In this document: positions 23,972 through 34,065 of the stretch, one piece after another
Layout: each line of letters starts with the position of its first letter
How positions within the stretch are numbered: position 1 is the first letter of the stretch
NCBI GenBank assembly: GCA_000620185.1
Contig: KK211086.1
Location: 219,301 to 283,300 of the forward strand
Direction of reading: 5' to 3'
DNA: 64,000 nt
DNA from: Geodermatophilaceae bacterium URHB0062
Lineage (GTDB): Bacteria > Actinomycetota > Actinomycetes > Mycobacteriales > Geodermatophilaceae
Translations under genes and position numbers: made by a program
Notes under the pieces: generated by a model
The model's database searches: none
What the model was told of the DNA's origin: nothing
Seen by the model: only the letters and a program-made list of their open reading frames with translations

Positions 23972-24550
23972 TCAGTGCTCCTCGCGGCTGATGAGCGACC
24001 AGATGAAGGTCTCGTAGTCCGCCGCCAACGCGGCGACGAGCTCGCCGAGCAGCACCGACGACGACGCGACGGCCGCGCGCGCGTGGGGATGCCGGCGCTC
24101 CTCGGCCAGCAGCCGCTCGTACAGCGGGGCGATCTCGGCGACCGCCTTCGCCGACGGTCGGCGACGGTTCGAGTGGTAGCCGATGACCTTGCCACCCGGT
24201 CCGTAGGACGGCGTCACGTGCGCCAGCACCCAGTAGTGCGCGCCGTCGGAGGCCAGGTTGTTGATGTAGGCGAAGATCTCGCGGCCCTCGGCGAGGGTGT
24301 CCCAGAGCAGCTTGAACAGCGCGCGGGGCATCGCGGGGTGCCGGATGAGGTTGTGCGGCTGCCCGATGACCTGGTCGAGGTCGTAACCACTGACCCGCAG
24401 GAAGACATCGTTGGCGTAGGTGATGACGCCGCGGGGATCGGTCTTCGACACGATCAGCTCGTCGGCGCCGAAACTGCGCTCCTGGCCGGTGGGCCGCACC
24501 GCGTCGTGGGGAGCCCGGGCGCTCCGTGGTGCGGGCCTGGTGTCCAGCAC
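23972..24550 (-). CDS. Aer-like PAS sensor protein
   Basis: A 192-residue soluble protein with one PAS domain at residues 25-135: [40 protein letters not shown] and [12 protein letters not shown]. The NLIRHPxMP block is characteristic of Aer aerotaxis receptors, which bind FAD; the C-terminal 55 residues are helical. It probably senses redox or oxygen and passes the signal to the MCP protein encoded directly downstream. Start GTG at 24550 with a strong AGGAGGA site. Confidence 0.85.
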   Translation of the reverse strand: MLDTRPAPRSARAPHDAVRPTGQERSFGADELIVSKTDPRGVITYANDVFLRVSGYDLDQVIGQPHNLIRHPAMPRALFKLLWDTLAEGREIFAYINNLASDGAHYWVLAHVTPSYGPGGKVIGYHSNRRRPSAKAVAEIAPLYERLLAEERRHPHARAAVASSSVLLGELVAALAADYETFIWSLISREEH

Positions 24551-24673
24551 GGTTCCTCCTCCTTGCCGTGCGCCGTGTCCGGCGCCCTCCAGTCATCGGC
24601 AGTCGGGGGGCGATCCGGGGCCTCCGGACGGCGGTCGCGGGGGAGGCGGGGATCACTCCCTAGACTCCGCGAC

Positions 24674-25264
24674 ATGCTGCTGTCCGACCGCGACATCACG
24701 GCCGCGATCGCCGAGGGGCGGCTCGGTATCGAGCCCTACGACAAGGCGCTCGTGCAGCCCTCGAGCATCGACGTCCGGCTCGACCGGTTCTTCCGCGTGT
24801 TCAACAACGCCCGGTACACCCACATCGACCCGGCGGAGCAGCAGGACGACCTGACCACCCTGGTCGAGCCCGAGGGCGACGACCCGTTCGTGCTGCACCC
24901 GGGCGAGTTCGTGCTCGGTTCGACGCTCGAGGTCGTCACCATCCCCGACGACCTGGCAGCCCGATTAGAGGGCAAGAGCTCGTTGGGTCGGCTGGGGCTG
25001 CTCACGCACTCCACCGCCGGCTTCGTCGACCCGGGCTTCTCGGGCCACATCACGCTCGAGCTGTCGAACGTGGCCAACCTGCCGATCACCCTCTGGCCGG
25101 GGATGAAGATCGGCCAGCTGTGCATGTTCCGGCTCACCAGCCCGGCCGAGCACCCGTACGGCTCGGCGGTCTACGGCTCGCGCTACCAGGACCAGCGCGG
25201 GCCGACGCCGTCCCGGTCGTTCCGCAACTTCACCCGCGCGGAGACGCGTCGTCCGCCTGCGTGA
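24674..25264 (+). CDS. dcd: dCTP deaminase
   Basis: A 196-residue enzyme: [20 protein letters not shown] at the N-terminus, [16 protein letters not shown], the catalytic and binding block [20 protein letters not shown] followed by [14 protein letters not shown], and a C-terminal [15 protein letters not shown] that closes on nucleotide. The full-length actinobacterial form is often bifunctional, turning dCTP directly into dUMP. ATG at 24674 lies seven bases after TAGACT (24661-24666), with no ribosome site, so the mRNA is probably leaderless. Its 3' end overlaps that of the convergent MFS gene by 35 bases. Confidence 0.95.
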   Translation: MLLSDRDITAAIAEGRLGIEPYDKALVQPSSIDVRLDRFFRVFNNARYTHIDPAEQQDDLTTLVEPEGDDPFVLHPGEFVLGSTLEVVTIPDDLAARLEGKSSLGRLGLLTHSTAGFVDPGFSGHITLELSNVANLPITLWPGMKIGQLCMFRLTSPAEHPYGSAVYGSRYQDQRGPTPSRSFRNFTRAETRRPPA

Positions 25265-26570
25265 CGTGTGCGCTGACCGGCGTTTCGGCGCCGGCCACCT
25301 CGAGGACGTCCGTGCAGTGGGCGGTCGACGACCAGCCCGGGACGAACCGGTTCACCTCGTCATCGGCGTACCGCTCCCGCGTCATGAGCCAGCCCGTGAC
25401 CGTCAGGACCACCACGCCCGCGAGGACGAGGACGAACATCCCCGCGTAGCTCCCCGTGGCACCCAGCAGCACGCCGACGAGCAGGGGGCCGACGGCGGAG
25501 ATGAGGTAGCCCCAGCTCTGCACGTACGTCGACAGCGCCGCGGTGGTCTCGGGGGTGCGGGCCCGGAGGCCGATGAGGGTCAGCAGCATCGGGAAGCACG
25601 CCATGGCCAGCGACAGCACGGTCATCCACAGCCACGGGGCGGTGCGCGGGGCGACCCAGAGCCCGACCCAACCGATCGCGTAGCAGGCCATGAAGCCCAG
25701 CAGCAGGGGTCGCTGGACGCGCGGCCGGACCGTCAGCGTGGGGATCAGCGCGCTCAGCGGGATGCCGATCACCTGGTTCAGGCCGAGCAGCAGGCCCGCG
25801 GCGGCGGCCGTCAGCCCGGCGTCGCGGAGGTACTGGGCCGACCAGCCGATGACGATGTAGGCCTCCATGCCCTGGACGCCGAAGAACAGCATCAGGGCCA
25901 GCGCCATCCGGCTGTGCCGGAGGTCGCGCAGGCGGACGACGACGTGCGTGCCGCGGGACGCCCCGGGGTTGGCCCGGACGAACAGCCAGGGCCCGGCGGC
26001 CAGGAGGGCGAAGATGGCCCACACGCCCAGCGCCCACCGCCACCCGCCCTCGCCGATGCCCGCGGCGATCGGTGCGGTCGACACCGCGGCGACCGTCGCG
26101 CCGACCGACATGGCCGTGCTGTAGGCGCCGACCATCAGGCCGGTCCGGCCCGGGAAGTAACGCTTCACGAGGCTCGGCAGGAGCACGTTGCCCAGGGCGC
26201 CGCCGACCATCGCCAGCACGGTGCCGAGCAGGAAGAGCCAGAAGGCCGGCGCGACCGCGCGGACGACGAGGCCCGCCGCCATGGTGGCCAGCGCCCCGCT
26301 GAGCACGTGCGAGTCGCGGTAGCGGGCGGAGAGGCCCGGGCCGGCGAAGCCGATGGCCGCGAAGCAGAGCACCGGCATCGTCGTGACCAGGCCCGCCAGC
26401 CCGCTGGAGATGCCGAGGCCGTGCTGGATCTCCTGCAGCACGGGGCCGACGCTGGTGACGGCGGTCCGCAGGTTGAGGCCGGTCAGGACGATCGCGACGC
26501 CGATGAGCAGCAGCCCCCGCCGGTGGTCTGCGGGTGTGGACGGTGCGGGCTGCGCGGCGGTGCGGGTCAC
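25230..26570 (-). CDS. MFS transporter, CynX/NimT family
   Basis: A 446-residue carrier with 12 predicted helices. [20 protein letters not shown] at the first helix and [15 protein letters not shown] at the second are typical of the CynX/NimT (cyanate/nitroimidazole) group. The C-terminal tail after helix 12 (about 45 residues: [13 protein letters not shown] and [11 protein letters not shown]) is hydrophilic and unusual. The substrate is unknown. The start is GTG at 26570 with GGAGGA about ten bases upstream. The gene overlaps the end of dcd by 35 bases, tail to tail. Confidence 0.88.
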   Translation of the reverse strand: MTRTAAQPAPSTPADHRRGLLLIGVAIVLTGLNLRTAVTSVGPVLQEIQHGLGISSGLAGLVTTMPVLCFAAIGFAGPGLSARYRDSHVLSGALATMAAGLVVRAVAPAFWLFLLGTVLAMVGGALGNVLLPSLVKRYFPGRTGLMVGAYSTAMSVGATVAAVSTAPIAAGIGEGGWRWALGVWAIFALLAAGPWLFVRANPGASRGTHVVVRLRDLRHSRMALALMLFFGVQGMEAYIVIGWSAQYLRDAGLTAAAAGLLLGLNQVIGIPLSALIPTLTVRPRVQRPLLLGFMACYAIGWVGLWVAPRTAPWLWMTVLSLAMACFPMLLTLIGLRARTPETTAALSTYVQSWGYLISAVGPLLVGVLLGATGSYAGMFVLVLAGVVVLTVTGWLMTRERYADDEVNRFVPGWSSTAHCTDVLEVAGAETPVSAHVTQADDASPRG

Positions 26571-26620
26571 CCGAGCATGGTCCTCCACGCCCGTGCCGTC
26601 GTCCGCCACCGGGCCCGACG

Positions 26621-27574
26621 TCAGTGCCGAGCGACCGTCCGGGAGGCGACGCCCGGGATGCGGCGCCAGACGGCGCGCTGCACCGCCAGCGTGATCGTCG
26701 CCGCGATGAGGATGCCGGCCAGGTTGATGCCGAGCTGGGTGGCGGCGCTGAGGAACTCCGCCCCGCCACCCAGAGCGAGGGAGACCGCCATGTCCGCGGC
26801 CGCCGGCACCGTGGTGACCGAGATGAAGACACCGACGAGCGCCCCGCTCTTGGCCGACGTCAGCGACAGCACGCCCGCGACCCCCGCGAGCACCGCCACG
26901 ACGAGGGACCACTTGTCGGGATGGGTGATGAAGCCGGTCTGCGGGCGGTCCGCGACCAGCACCTCGGTGCCGAACCAGCCCAGGCCCCGGCCGACGAGGG
27001 TCATGCAGGTGGTCAGTCCGATCGCGACGACGAAGCCGAGAATCAGGGTGGTCGCTGCCCTGCGCGCGTGCGCGGGCCGGCGCTGCACGACGGCGACGGC
27101 CAGGCCGGCCAGCGGCACGAACTCCGGCCCCAGCACCATCGCGCCGATGGTGAGGATCGCCGAGTCGTTGATGATCGCGATCGCGGCCAGCATCGTGGCG
27201 ATGGTCAGGAACGCCAGGTAGGAGACCGAGAGCGCGGAGTCGGCGTCCGTCGTCCGGACGACCTGCTCCCAGACGACGGCGTCGGCCGCGTCACCGGGCG
27301 CCCGCTCCTCCGCCCTGCGCGCGGCGCTGGACACCGCCGCGTCGATCGACGTGAGGGCGATGGCGCCGTCGCGGTGGACGTTCAGGTCCCGCAGCGCGCT
27401 GACGAGGGCGTCCGCGGACTCCCGCGCGACGTCGGCCAGGACGAGGTCGCCCGCGGGGGAGACCGACGCGCCCGGGAGGACGGCGAGGTGTGCCGTCCCC
27501 GGGTCGTTCTCGAACAGCTCGCGGACCCGGTCGGTCCGGTCCTCGGGCACGGTGACCCGCAGTTGCAGCAGCAT
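26621..27574 (-). CDS. DUF389 membrane protein
   Basis: A 317-residue protein. An N-terminal soluble ferredoxin-like domain (MLLQLRVTVPEDRTDRVREL) is followed from about residue 120 by seven or so helices with the DUF389 core: LAAIAIINDSAILTIGAMVL, GPEFVPLAGLAVA, and SLTSAKSGALVGVFISVTTV. The function of DUF389 proteins is not known. The ATG overlaps the TGA of the EtfD-like gene by one base (TGATG), so the two are coupled in translation; a tie to membrane electron transfer is therefore worth considering. Confidence 0.85.
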   Translation of the reverse strand: MLLQLRVTVPEDRTDRVRELFENDPGTAHLAVLPGASVSPAGDLVLADVARESADALVSALRDLNVHRDGAIALTSIDAAVSSAARRAEERAPGDAADAVVWEQVVRTTDADSALSVSYLAFLTIATMLAAIAIINDSAILTIGAMVLGPEFVPLAGLAVAVVQRRPAHARRAATTLILGFVVAIGLTTCMTLVGRGLGWFGTEVLVADRPQTGFITHPDKWSLVVAVLAGVAGVLSLTSAKSGALVGVFISVTTVPAAADMAVSLALGGGAEFLSAATQLGINLAGILIAATITLAVQRAVWRRIPGVASRTVARH

Positions 27575-29868
27575 CAGCCGTGCGGGTCGTGCTCCGTGGC
27601 CGGGGATCCGGTGCCCGCGACGTCGTCGTCCTTGGTGCCGACCTCCGCGCCGGCCTCGGTGCCCGGGGCGCCGACGGTCGCCATGGACCGCAGCAGGATC
27701 TGGCTGACGTCGAGGACCTCGACGTGGTCCTTGGCCTCGCCGTTCTGCTTCTTGGTGTTCAGCGCGTCGCTGAGCATCGTGATGCAGAACGGGCACGCGG
27801 TGGAGATGACGTCGGGATCGAGCTCGAGCGCCTCCTCGGTGCGCTCGGCGTTGATCCGCTTGCCGATCTTCTCCTCCATCCACATGCGGGCACCGCCGGC
27901 GCCGCAGCAGAACCCGCGGTCCTTGCAGCGGTGCATCTCCTGCGTGGACAGGCCCTGGACGGAGTCGAGGATCTCGCGGGGGGGCGTGTAGACCTTGTTG
28001 TGCCGGCCCAGGAAGCACGGGTCGTGGTAGGTCACCTTGCGGTCGATCGGGGTGACCGGGGTGAGCTTGCCGTCGGCGACCAGCTTGCCGAGCAGCTGCG
28101 TGTGGTGCACGACCTCGTAGTCGCCGCCGAGCTGGGGGTACTCGCGGCCCAGCGAGTTGAAGCAGTGCGGGCAGGTGGCGACGATCTTGCGCATGCCCGG
28201 CACGCGGCCCTCGAAGGCGGCGTTGAGGGTCTCGACGTTCTCCATCGCCAGCTGCTGGAAGAGGAACTCGTTGCCCATGCGCCGGGCCGGGTCGCCGGAG
28301 CAGGTCTCGCCCGACCCGAGGACGGCGAACTCGACGCCGGCCAGGTGCAGCAGCTCGGCGACCGCCTTGGTGGTGCGCTTGGCGCGGTCGTCGATGGCGC
28401 CGGCGCAGCCGACCCAGAACAGGTACTCGACCTCGTAGGGGATCGGGCCGTCGACCTGCCGGACCTCGAAGTCGAGCTCCTTCATCCACTCCTCGCGGAC
28501 GTTGCCGCCCACGCCCCACGGGTTCCCGCGGTTCTCGAGGTTGCGCATCATCACGCCGGCCTCGGACGGGAAGCTCGACTCAATCAGCGTCTGGTAGCGG
28601 CGCATGTCCATGATGTGGTCGACGTGCTCGATGTCGACGGGGCACTGCTCGACGCAGGCGCCGCAGTTGGTGCAGCTCCACAGGACGTCGGGGTCGATGA
28701 CCCCGCCCTCCTCCAGGGTGCCCACCAGCGGCCGGTGCGCCTGGGCGTCGTTGGTGCCCTCGATGCGGGCGTAGCCGCTCGCCCACACCTGCTCGTCGCT
28801 GGGCTGCAGGACGTCGTAGTCGGGCGCGGTCTCGCTCGCCGTCTTCTCACCGAGCAGGTACGGGGCCTTGGCGTAGAGGTGGTCCCGCAAGTCCATCACG
28901 ACCATCTTCGGGCTCAGCGGCTTGCCCGTGTTCCAGGCCGGGCACTGGCTCTGGCACCGCCCGCACTCGGTGCAGGTGGTGAAGTCCAGCATCCCCTTCC
29001 AGGTGAAGTCCTCGATCTTGCCGCGGCCGAAGATGTCGTCCTCGCCCGGATCCTCGAAGTCGATCGGCTTGCCGCCGCTGGTCATGGCCGGCAGCGGCCC
29101 GAGCGCCGGGGCGCCGTCGGCCTCGCGCTTGAAGTAGATGTTGAAGAAGGCGCTGAACCGGTGCCAGGCCACACCCATGTTCAGGATCCGGCTGATCACC
29201 ACGAGCCAGACCAGCGACACCACGATCTTGACGAACGCGACGACGCTGAGCAGGTCGGGGTTGCTCGGGAGGATCTGGGCCAGCGCGCCGGAGATCGGGT
29301 GCGACCAGGACGGCGCGTTCGTCAGGTCGCTCGAGATCTTGAGCGCGCGGATGAGCAGGATGCAGGCGCCGACGGTGATGACGACGGCCTCGACGAAGTA
29401 GCCGCGGCCCTCGTTCGAGCCGGCGAAGCGGCTCTTCCGGCCCTGGCGGCGCGGATGGTCCTTCTGGCGCCGGTAGATCAGGTACAGGATTCCGAGGATC
29501 GTGCCCGTGCCGATGATGTCGGCGAACAGGTTCCACAGGAACCACTCGCCGATGAGCGGCAGGTGGAAGGCCGGGTTCCACACCTCGCCGAAGGCCTCGA
29601 CCAGGCTGAGGAACAGGCCGTAGAAGCCGACGAAGACGAACCAGTGGGCCACGCCGATCGTCGACCACTTGAGCATCCGGGTGTGACCCAGCGACTCGAT
29701 CGCCAGCGTCTTCAGCCGCGTGCCGACCGGCCCGGTGCGGGTGCCGTCGGGCTGACCGGTGCGGATGATCCGCACCATCGCCCGGACCGCCCGGTAGAAC
29801 ATGACCGAGGCCACGATCAGGAACAGGACGCTGATCGTGCCCAGCACGATCTGCAACGGGCCCGTCAT
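27574..29868 (-). CDS. Membrane Fe-S oxidoreductase, EtfD/Rv0338c-like
   Basis: A 764-residue protein. Residues 1-250 form a NarI-like membrane domain with about six helices and His residues that can bind haem. Two ferredoxin-type 4Fe-4S sites follow (CTECGRCQSQCP near residue 305 and CTNCGACVEQCP near 395), then two CCG domains (GCAGA with CPHC; CCGAGGARMW with CPFC) like those of heterodisulfide reductase HdrB. This is the architecture of M. tuberculosis Rv0338c, called EtfD, which carries electrons from ETF in fatty-acid oxidation to the quinone pool. The operator at 29939 matches that of the FadE5-like gene. ATG at 29868 with GGGAGA. Confidence 0.88.
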   Translation of the reverse strand: MTGPLQIVLGTISVLFLIVASVMFYRAVRAMVRIIRTGQPDGTRTGPVGTRLKTLAIESLGHTRMLKWSTIGVAHWFVFVGFYGLFLSLVEAFGEVWNPAFHLPLIGEWFLWNLFADIIGTGTILGILYLIYRRQKDHPRRQGRKSRFAGSNEGRGYFVEAVVITVGACILLIRALKISSDLTNAPSWSHPISGALAQILPSNPDLLSVVAFVKIVVSLVWLVVISRILNMGVAWHRFSAFFNIYFKREADGAPALGPLPAMTSGGKPIDFEDPGEDDIFGRGKIEDFTWKGMLDFTTCTECGRCQSQCPAWNTGKPLSPKMVVMDLRDHLYAKAPYLLGEKTASETAPDYDVLQPSDEQVWASGYARIEGTNDAQAHRPLVGTLEEGGVIDPDVLWSCTNCGACVEQCPVDIEHVDHIMDMRRYQTLIESSFPSEAGVMMRNLENRGNPWGVGGNVREEWMKELDFEVRQVDGPIPYEVEYLFWVGCAGAIDDRAKRTTKAVAELLHLAGVEFAVLGSGETCSGDPARRMGNEFLFQQLAMENVETLNAAFEGRVPGMRKIVATCPHCFNSLGREYPQLGGDYEVVHHTQLLGKLVADGKLTPVTPIDRKVTYHDPCFLGRHNKVYTPPREILDSVQGLSTQEMHRCKDRGFCCGAGGARMWMEEKIGKRINAERTEEALELDPDVISTACPFCITMLSDALNTKKQNGEAKDHVEVLDVSQILLRSMATVGAPGTEAGAEVGTKDDDVAGTGSPATEHDPHG

Positions 29869-29938
29869 GGATCTCCCTCTTCCCCGAGGACGGCGACACC
29901 GCCCGCTCTGCAGGGGACGATAGCTCCCGCCGCCCGTC

Positions 29939-29954
29939 GCTACTCACCGGTAAC
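29939..29954. promoter_or_regulatory. Operator upstream of the EtfD-like gene
   Basis: GCTACTCACCGGTAAC. It agrees at 13 of 16 bases with the first operator of the FadE5-like gene (10145-10160) and overlaps the probable -35 of a promoter whose -10 is TATCGT (minus strand, 29922-29917). Confidence 0.7.
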
Positions 29955-30048
29955 CCCAGGCGCGCCCGGGCCCGGTCACGGGTCGAGTACCGCGGTGTGG
30001 TGCAGATGTCCGCCCCACAGCGCGGCACTGTCCACGACACCGCAGACA

Positions 30049-31050
30049 TCAGCCTGCGCGAGGTACTCCCCGAGCGCGCGGAGTCGCGGTGAACCGACGG
30101 GTCCCGGGGCCGGGGGAGGCGAGCAGCGCGCGTAACCGGGCTTCCTTCGCCGGCCACGTCGCACCGAGGTCCGCGTCGATGATGCGGACGACGCGGATGT
30201 CGAGTGAGCGCAATTCGTCCTCGCGTCTCTTCTCGTCCCACAGCGTCTGCTCCGGTGAGCGGCCGCGCCACGGGTCCATGTACTTCACCCGACCGTCGAA
30301 CTCCACGGCCACAGCTGCTTGGTCGAACCATGCGTCGACCACGCCGACCAGCCGGCCCGCGCTGCGGATCTCCACCTGCAGCTCCGGCGTCGGCAGCCCC
30401 GCTCCGACGATGCGCAGCCGGCCTCGCGTCTCCAGGGGCGACTCCGCCCGTCCAGCCGTGAGCGACAGGGCACGGACGGCGCTCGGGCCGCCACGCCAGC
30501 TTCGCGCCCTGGACACCGCCTCCCGCAGGTGCGCGCGGGTGACCCGGTCGGCAAGGAGGGCGGCGTCCATGGCGACGACGGCGTCCTCGAGGGGAAGCGC
30601 TCGCGCGCAGTCGATGAGCGTGCGCGCGGGGGTGGTCAGTCGGAACGGGCCCCGGACGGCGATCTCGTGCCGGTCCAGCGGCGCGCGGCTGATGTGGAAC
30701 CCCCGGCCCGTCCCACCGTGCGACGGGTCGGTCAGCTGGATCAGACCTTCGCCTGCCCGGCGCCGCTGCGGGAAGCCCCACAGTCGCGCGGCGGAGCCGC
30801 GGCTGAGCGCCGCAGCCGGGCGGTCGACGGCGAGGAGCACGGCCAGGCAGTCGAGCTGGTGCATCCGGCCGTCCTCCTCGGCTCGCGCGAGGTCGTCGGC
30901 GGTGACGTAGATGCCGCGACGTAGCCGGCGCCACCGGCCGGTGGCGCACAGCTGCCGGATGTCGCCGTGCTCGTAGCCGGCCCGCCGGGCGTCGACAGCG
31001 GTGAACAGGCCGCGCTGACGCCGGGCGGCCGACTGCAGGAGCGGATGCAC
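30049..31050 (-). CDS. AbiEi-like/DUF559 nuclease-fold protein
   Basis: A 333-residue protein. The N-terminus (LFTAVDARRAGYEHGDIRQL, then RRLRRGIYV) is the winged-helix start of AbiEi-type proteins. The C-terminal third has a Vsr/DUF559 endonuclease-like core: ESPLE, VVDAWFDQAAVAVEFDGRVK and KRREDELRSLDIRVVRI, which supply the E-xn-D-xn-D/E-xK acids of PD-(D/E)xK nucleases. The activity is untested. A paralogue with the same core is at 59351. Both are stand-alone genes with repeats at their edges. It is divergent from dnaK. Start is the ATG at 31050. Confidence 0.75.
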   Translation of the reverse strand: MHPLLQSAARRQRGLFTAVDARRAGYEHGDIRQLCATGRWRRLRRGIYVTADDLARAEEDGRMHQLDCLAVLLAVDRPAAALSRGSAARLWGFPQRRRAGEGLIQLTDPSHGGTGRGFHISRAPLDRHEIAVRGPFRLTTPARTLIDCARALPLEDAVVAMDAALLADRVTRAHLREAVSRARSWRGGPSAVRALSLTAGRAESPLETRGRLRIVGAGLPTPELQVEIRSAGRLVGVVDAWFDQAAVAVEFDGRVKYMDPWRGRSPEQTLWDEKRREDELRSLDIRVVRIIDADLGATWPAKEARLRALLASPGPGTRRFTATPRARGVPRAG

Positions 31051-31152
31051 CGCGGAAGTGTGCTGCGAGTCGGCCGATCCGCGGGACAGGCCTGTGGACG
31101 ACGGCCTAGCGGGCCGGTCGGTGCCGCCGCGTGGTGGAGAGGTCCGCGCTGA

Positions 31153-31183
31153 ACCGCGGCACTATCTGCCATACCGCGGCACT
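31153..31183. repeat. Direct repeat ACCGCGGCACT, two copies
   Basis: ACCGCGGCACT at 31153-31163 and again at 31173-31183, 20 bases apart (two helical turns), about 105 bases before the nuclease-fold gene and ahead of the dnaK promoter. The core CGCGGCACT also occurs past the other end of the gene at 30021-30029. Either an operator for the nuclease gene or a mobile-repeat remnant. Confidence 0.4.
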
Positions 31184-31250
31184 CGTGGGTCGGCGGCGAC
31201 CGCGGCGAGGGGTGGCGGCGAGGAGCGGCGGCGGAAATTCGTCGCACCCC

Positions 31251-31277
31251 GGGAACACCGGTCCGGGGGCTGCCGTT
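31251..31277 (+). promoter_or_regulatory. SigH/SigR-type promoter of dnaK
   Basis: GGGAAC (31251-31256), 18 bases, then GTT (31275-31277), the GGGAAY-N18-GTT form read by the heat/oxidative-stress sigma factors SigH (mycobacteria) and SigR (Streptomyces). Confidence 0.75.
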
Positions 31278-31292
31278 ATCGTGGGCAGGAAA

Positions 31293-31313
31293 GTTGAGCG
31301 GACCCCGCGCAAG
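31293..31313. promoter_or_regulatory. Degenerate HAIR (HspR operator) before dnaK
   Basis: GTTGAGC-N7-GCGCAAG, matching 10 of 14 positions of the CTTGAGT-N7-ACTCAAG consensus. It lies about 15 bases after the -10 element of the SigH-type promoter, the usual HspR position. Confidence 0.55.
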
Positions 31314-31380
31314 GACGGTCCGGATCGGCTTCCACGAACCTGCACCACCAGCCCAGCACACGGAAGAGAGGCCATCCCCC

Positions 31381-33251
<1,871 letters not shown>

Positions 33252-33255
<4 letters not shown>

Positions 33256-33959
33256 CCGACAGGGAAGAGCAGCCGCGGGTCGTCATCCGCGACAAGCGGC
33301 GGATCGACCCGGTCACCGGTGAGGTGCGGGTGCCGGCCGGCGAGCAGCCGGCCGGCACCCGCCCCGGCCCGACCTCCGAATCAGGGGAGCAGATGAGCGA
33401 GCAGGAGACGACGGTCGTCGAGCAGCCGACCGCGCCGACGACCACCGCCGGTGGGGGAGACCTCACCCAGCAGCTGGCCGAACGCACCGAGGACCTCCAG
33501 CGGGTCACCGCGGAGTACGCCAACTACCGGCGGCGGGTGGACCGAGACCGGTCGCTGGTCGCCGACCAGGCCGCGGAGCGCTTCGCCACGCAGCTGTTCC
33601 CGATCGTCGACGACATCGAGCGGGCGCGGGACCACGGCGATCTCGACGGCGCCTTCAAGGTGGTCGCCGACCGCATCCTGGGCCTGCTCGACGGCCTCGG
33701 CGTGACGCCGTTCGGCGTGGCCGGCGACCCGTTCGACCCGTCGGTGCACGAGGCGGTCATCCACGACACGTCGTCCGAGGTGAGCGTTCCGACGGCGAGC
33801 ACGGTGCTGCGGCAGGGCTTCCGCCGCGGCGACCGCGTGCTGCGCACCGCGATGGTCGCCGTGACCGATCCGGAGAGCCCGCCGCCGGCCGCCCCGGCGG
33901 CCGATCAGGCGGTCGACGCGGCGCAGCCGTCCGACGAGACCGCTCCGTCGTCCGACTGA
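33252..33959 (+). CDS. grpE: Nucleotide exchange factor GrpE
   Basis: A 235-residue protein. About 65 disordered residues, then the long coiled-coil helix ([20 protein letters not shown]) and the DnaK-contacting beta domain ([40 protein letters not shown]). It releases ADP from DnaK. ATG at 33252 overlaps the dnaK stop (ATGA). The Ala/Pro-rich tail of about 30 residues is common in actinobacteria. A second internal ATG with a GGGAG-type site (MSEQETT, about 33393) may give a shorter form. Confidence 0.96.
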
Positions 33960-33976
33960 GGCAGAGAGGGAGCCGG

Positions 33977-34024
33977 ATGAACATGCCGAAGGCCTCCGGT
34001 TCCTCACCGGAGGTGGGTCCATGA
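33977..34024 (+). CDS. Leader mini-ORF 1 between grpE and dnaJ, 15 residues
   Basis: Reads [21 protein letters not shown] site lies about five bases upstream. Its stop overlaps the start of mini-ORF 2 (ATGA at 34021-34024). Peptide and DNA resemble mini-ORF 2 (MN-PK-S-SSP), so the pair seems to be a tandem duplication. Its coding sequence contains the hairpin that hides the next ribosome site. Confidence 0.5.
   Translation: MNMPKASGSSPEVGP
33993..34013 (+). promoter_or_regulatory. Hairpin sequestering a ribosome site before dnaJ
   Basis: CCTCCGGT (33993-34000) pairs perfectly with ACCGGAGG (34006-34013) around a five-base loop. The 3' arm contains GGAGG, which stands seven bases before the ATG of mini-ORF 2. 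Translation of mini-ORF 1, or heat, would open it. Confidence 0.6.
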
Positions 34025-34065
34025 ATCAACCGAAGGTTTCGAGTTCCCCTGCGGAGCAGTGTTGA
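34021..34065 (+). CDS. Leader mini-ORF 2 between grpE and dnaJ, 14 residues
   Basis: Reads [14 protein letters not shown]. It starts in an ATGA overlap with mini-ORF 1 and ends in a TTGA overlap with dnaJ. Its codons (AAT, CAA, GTT, AGT, CCT, TGT) are unusually A/T-ending for this genome, which may slow ribosomes. Confidence 0.5.
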   Translation: MNQPKVSSSPAEQC

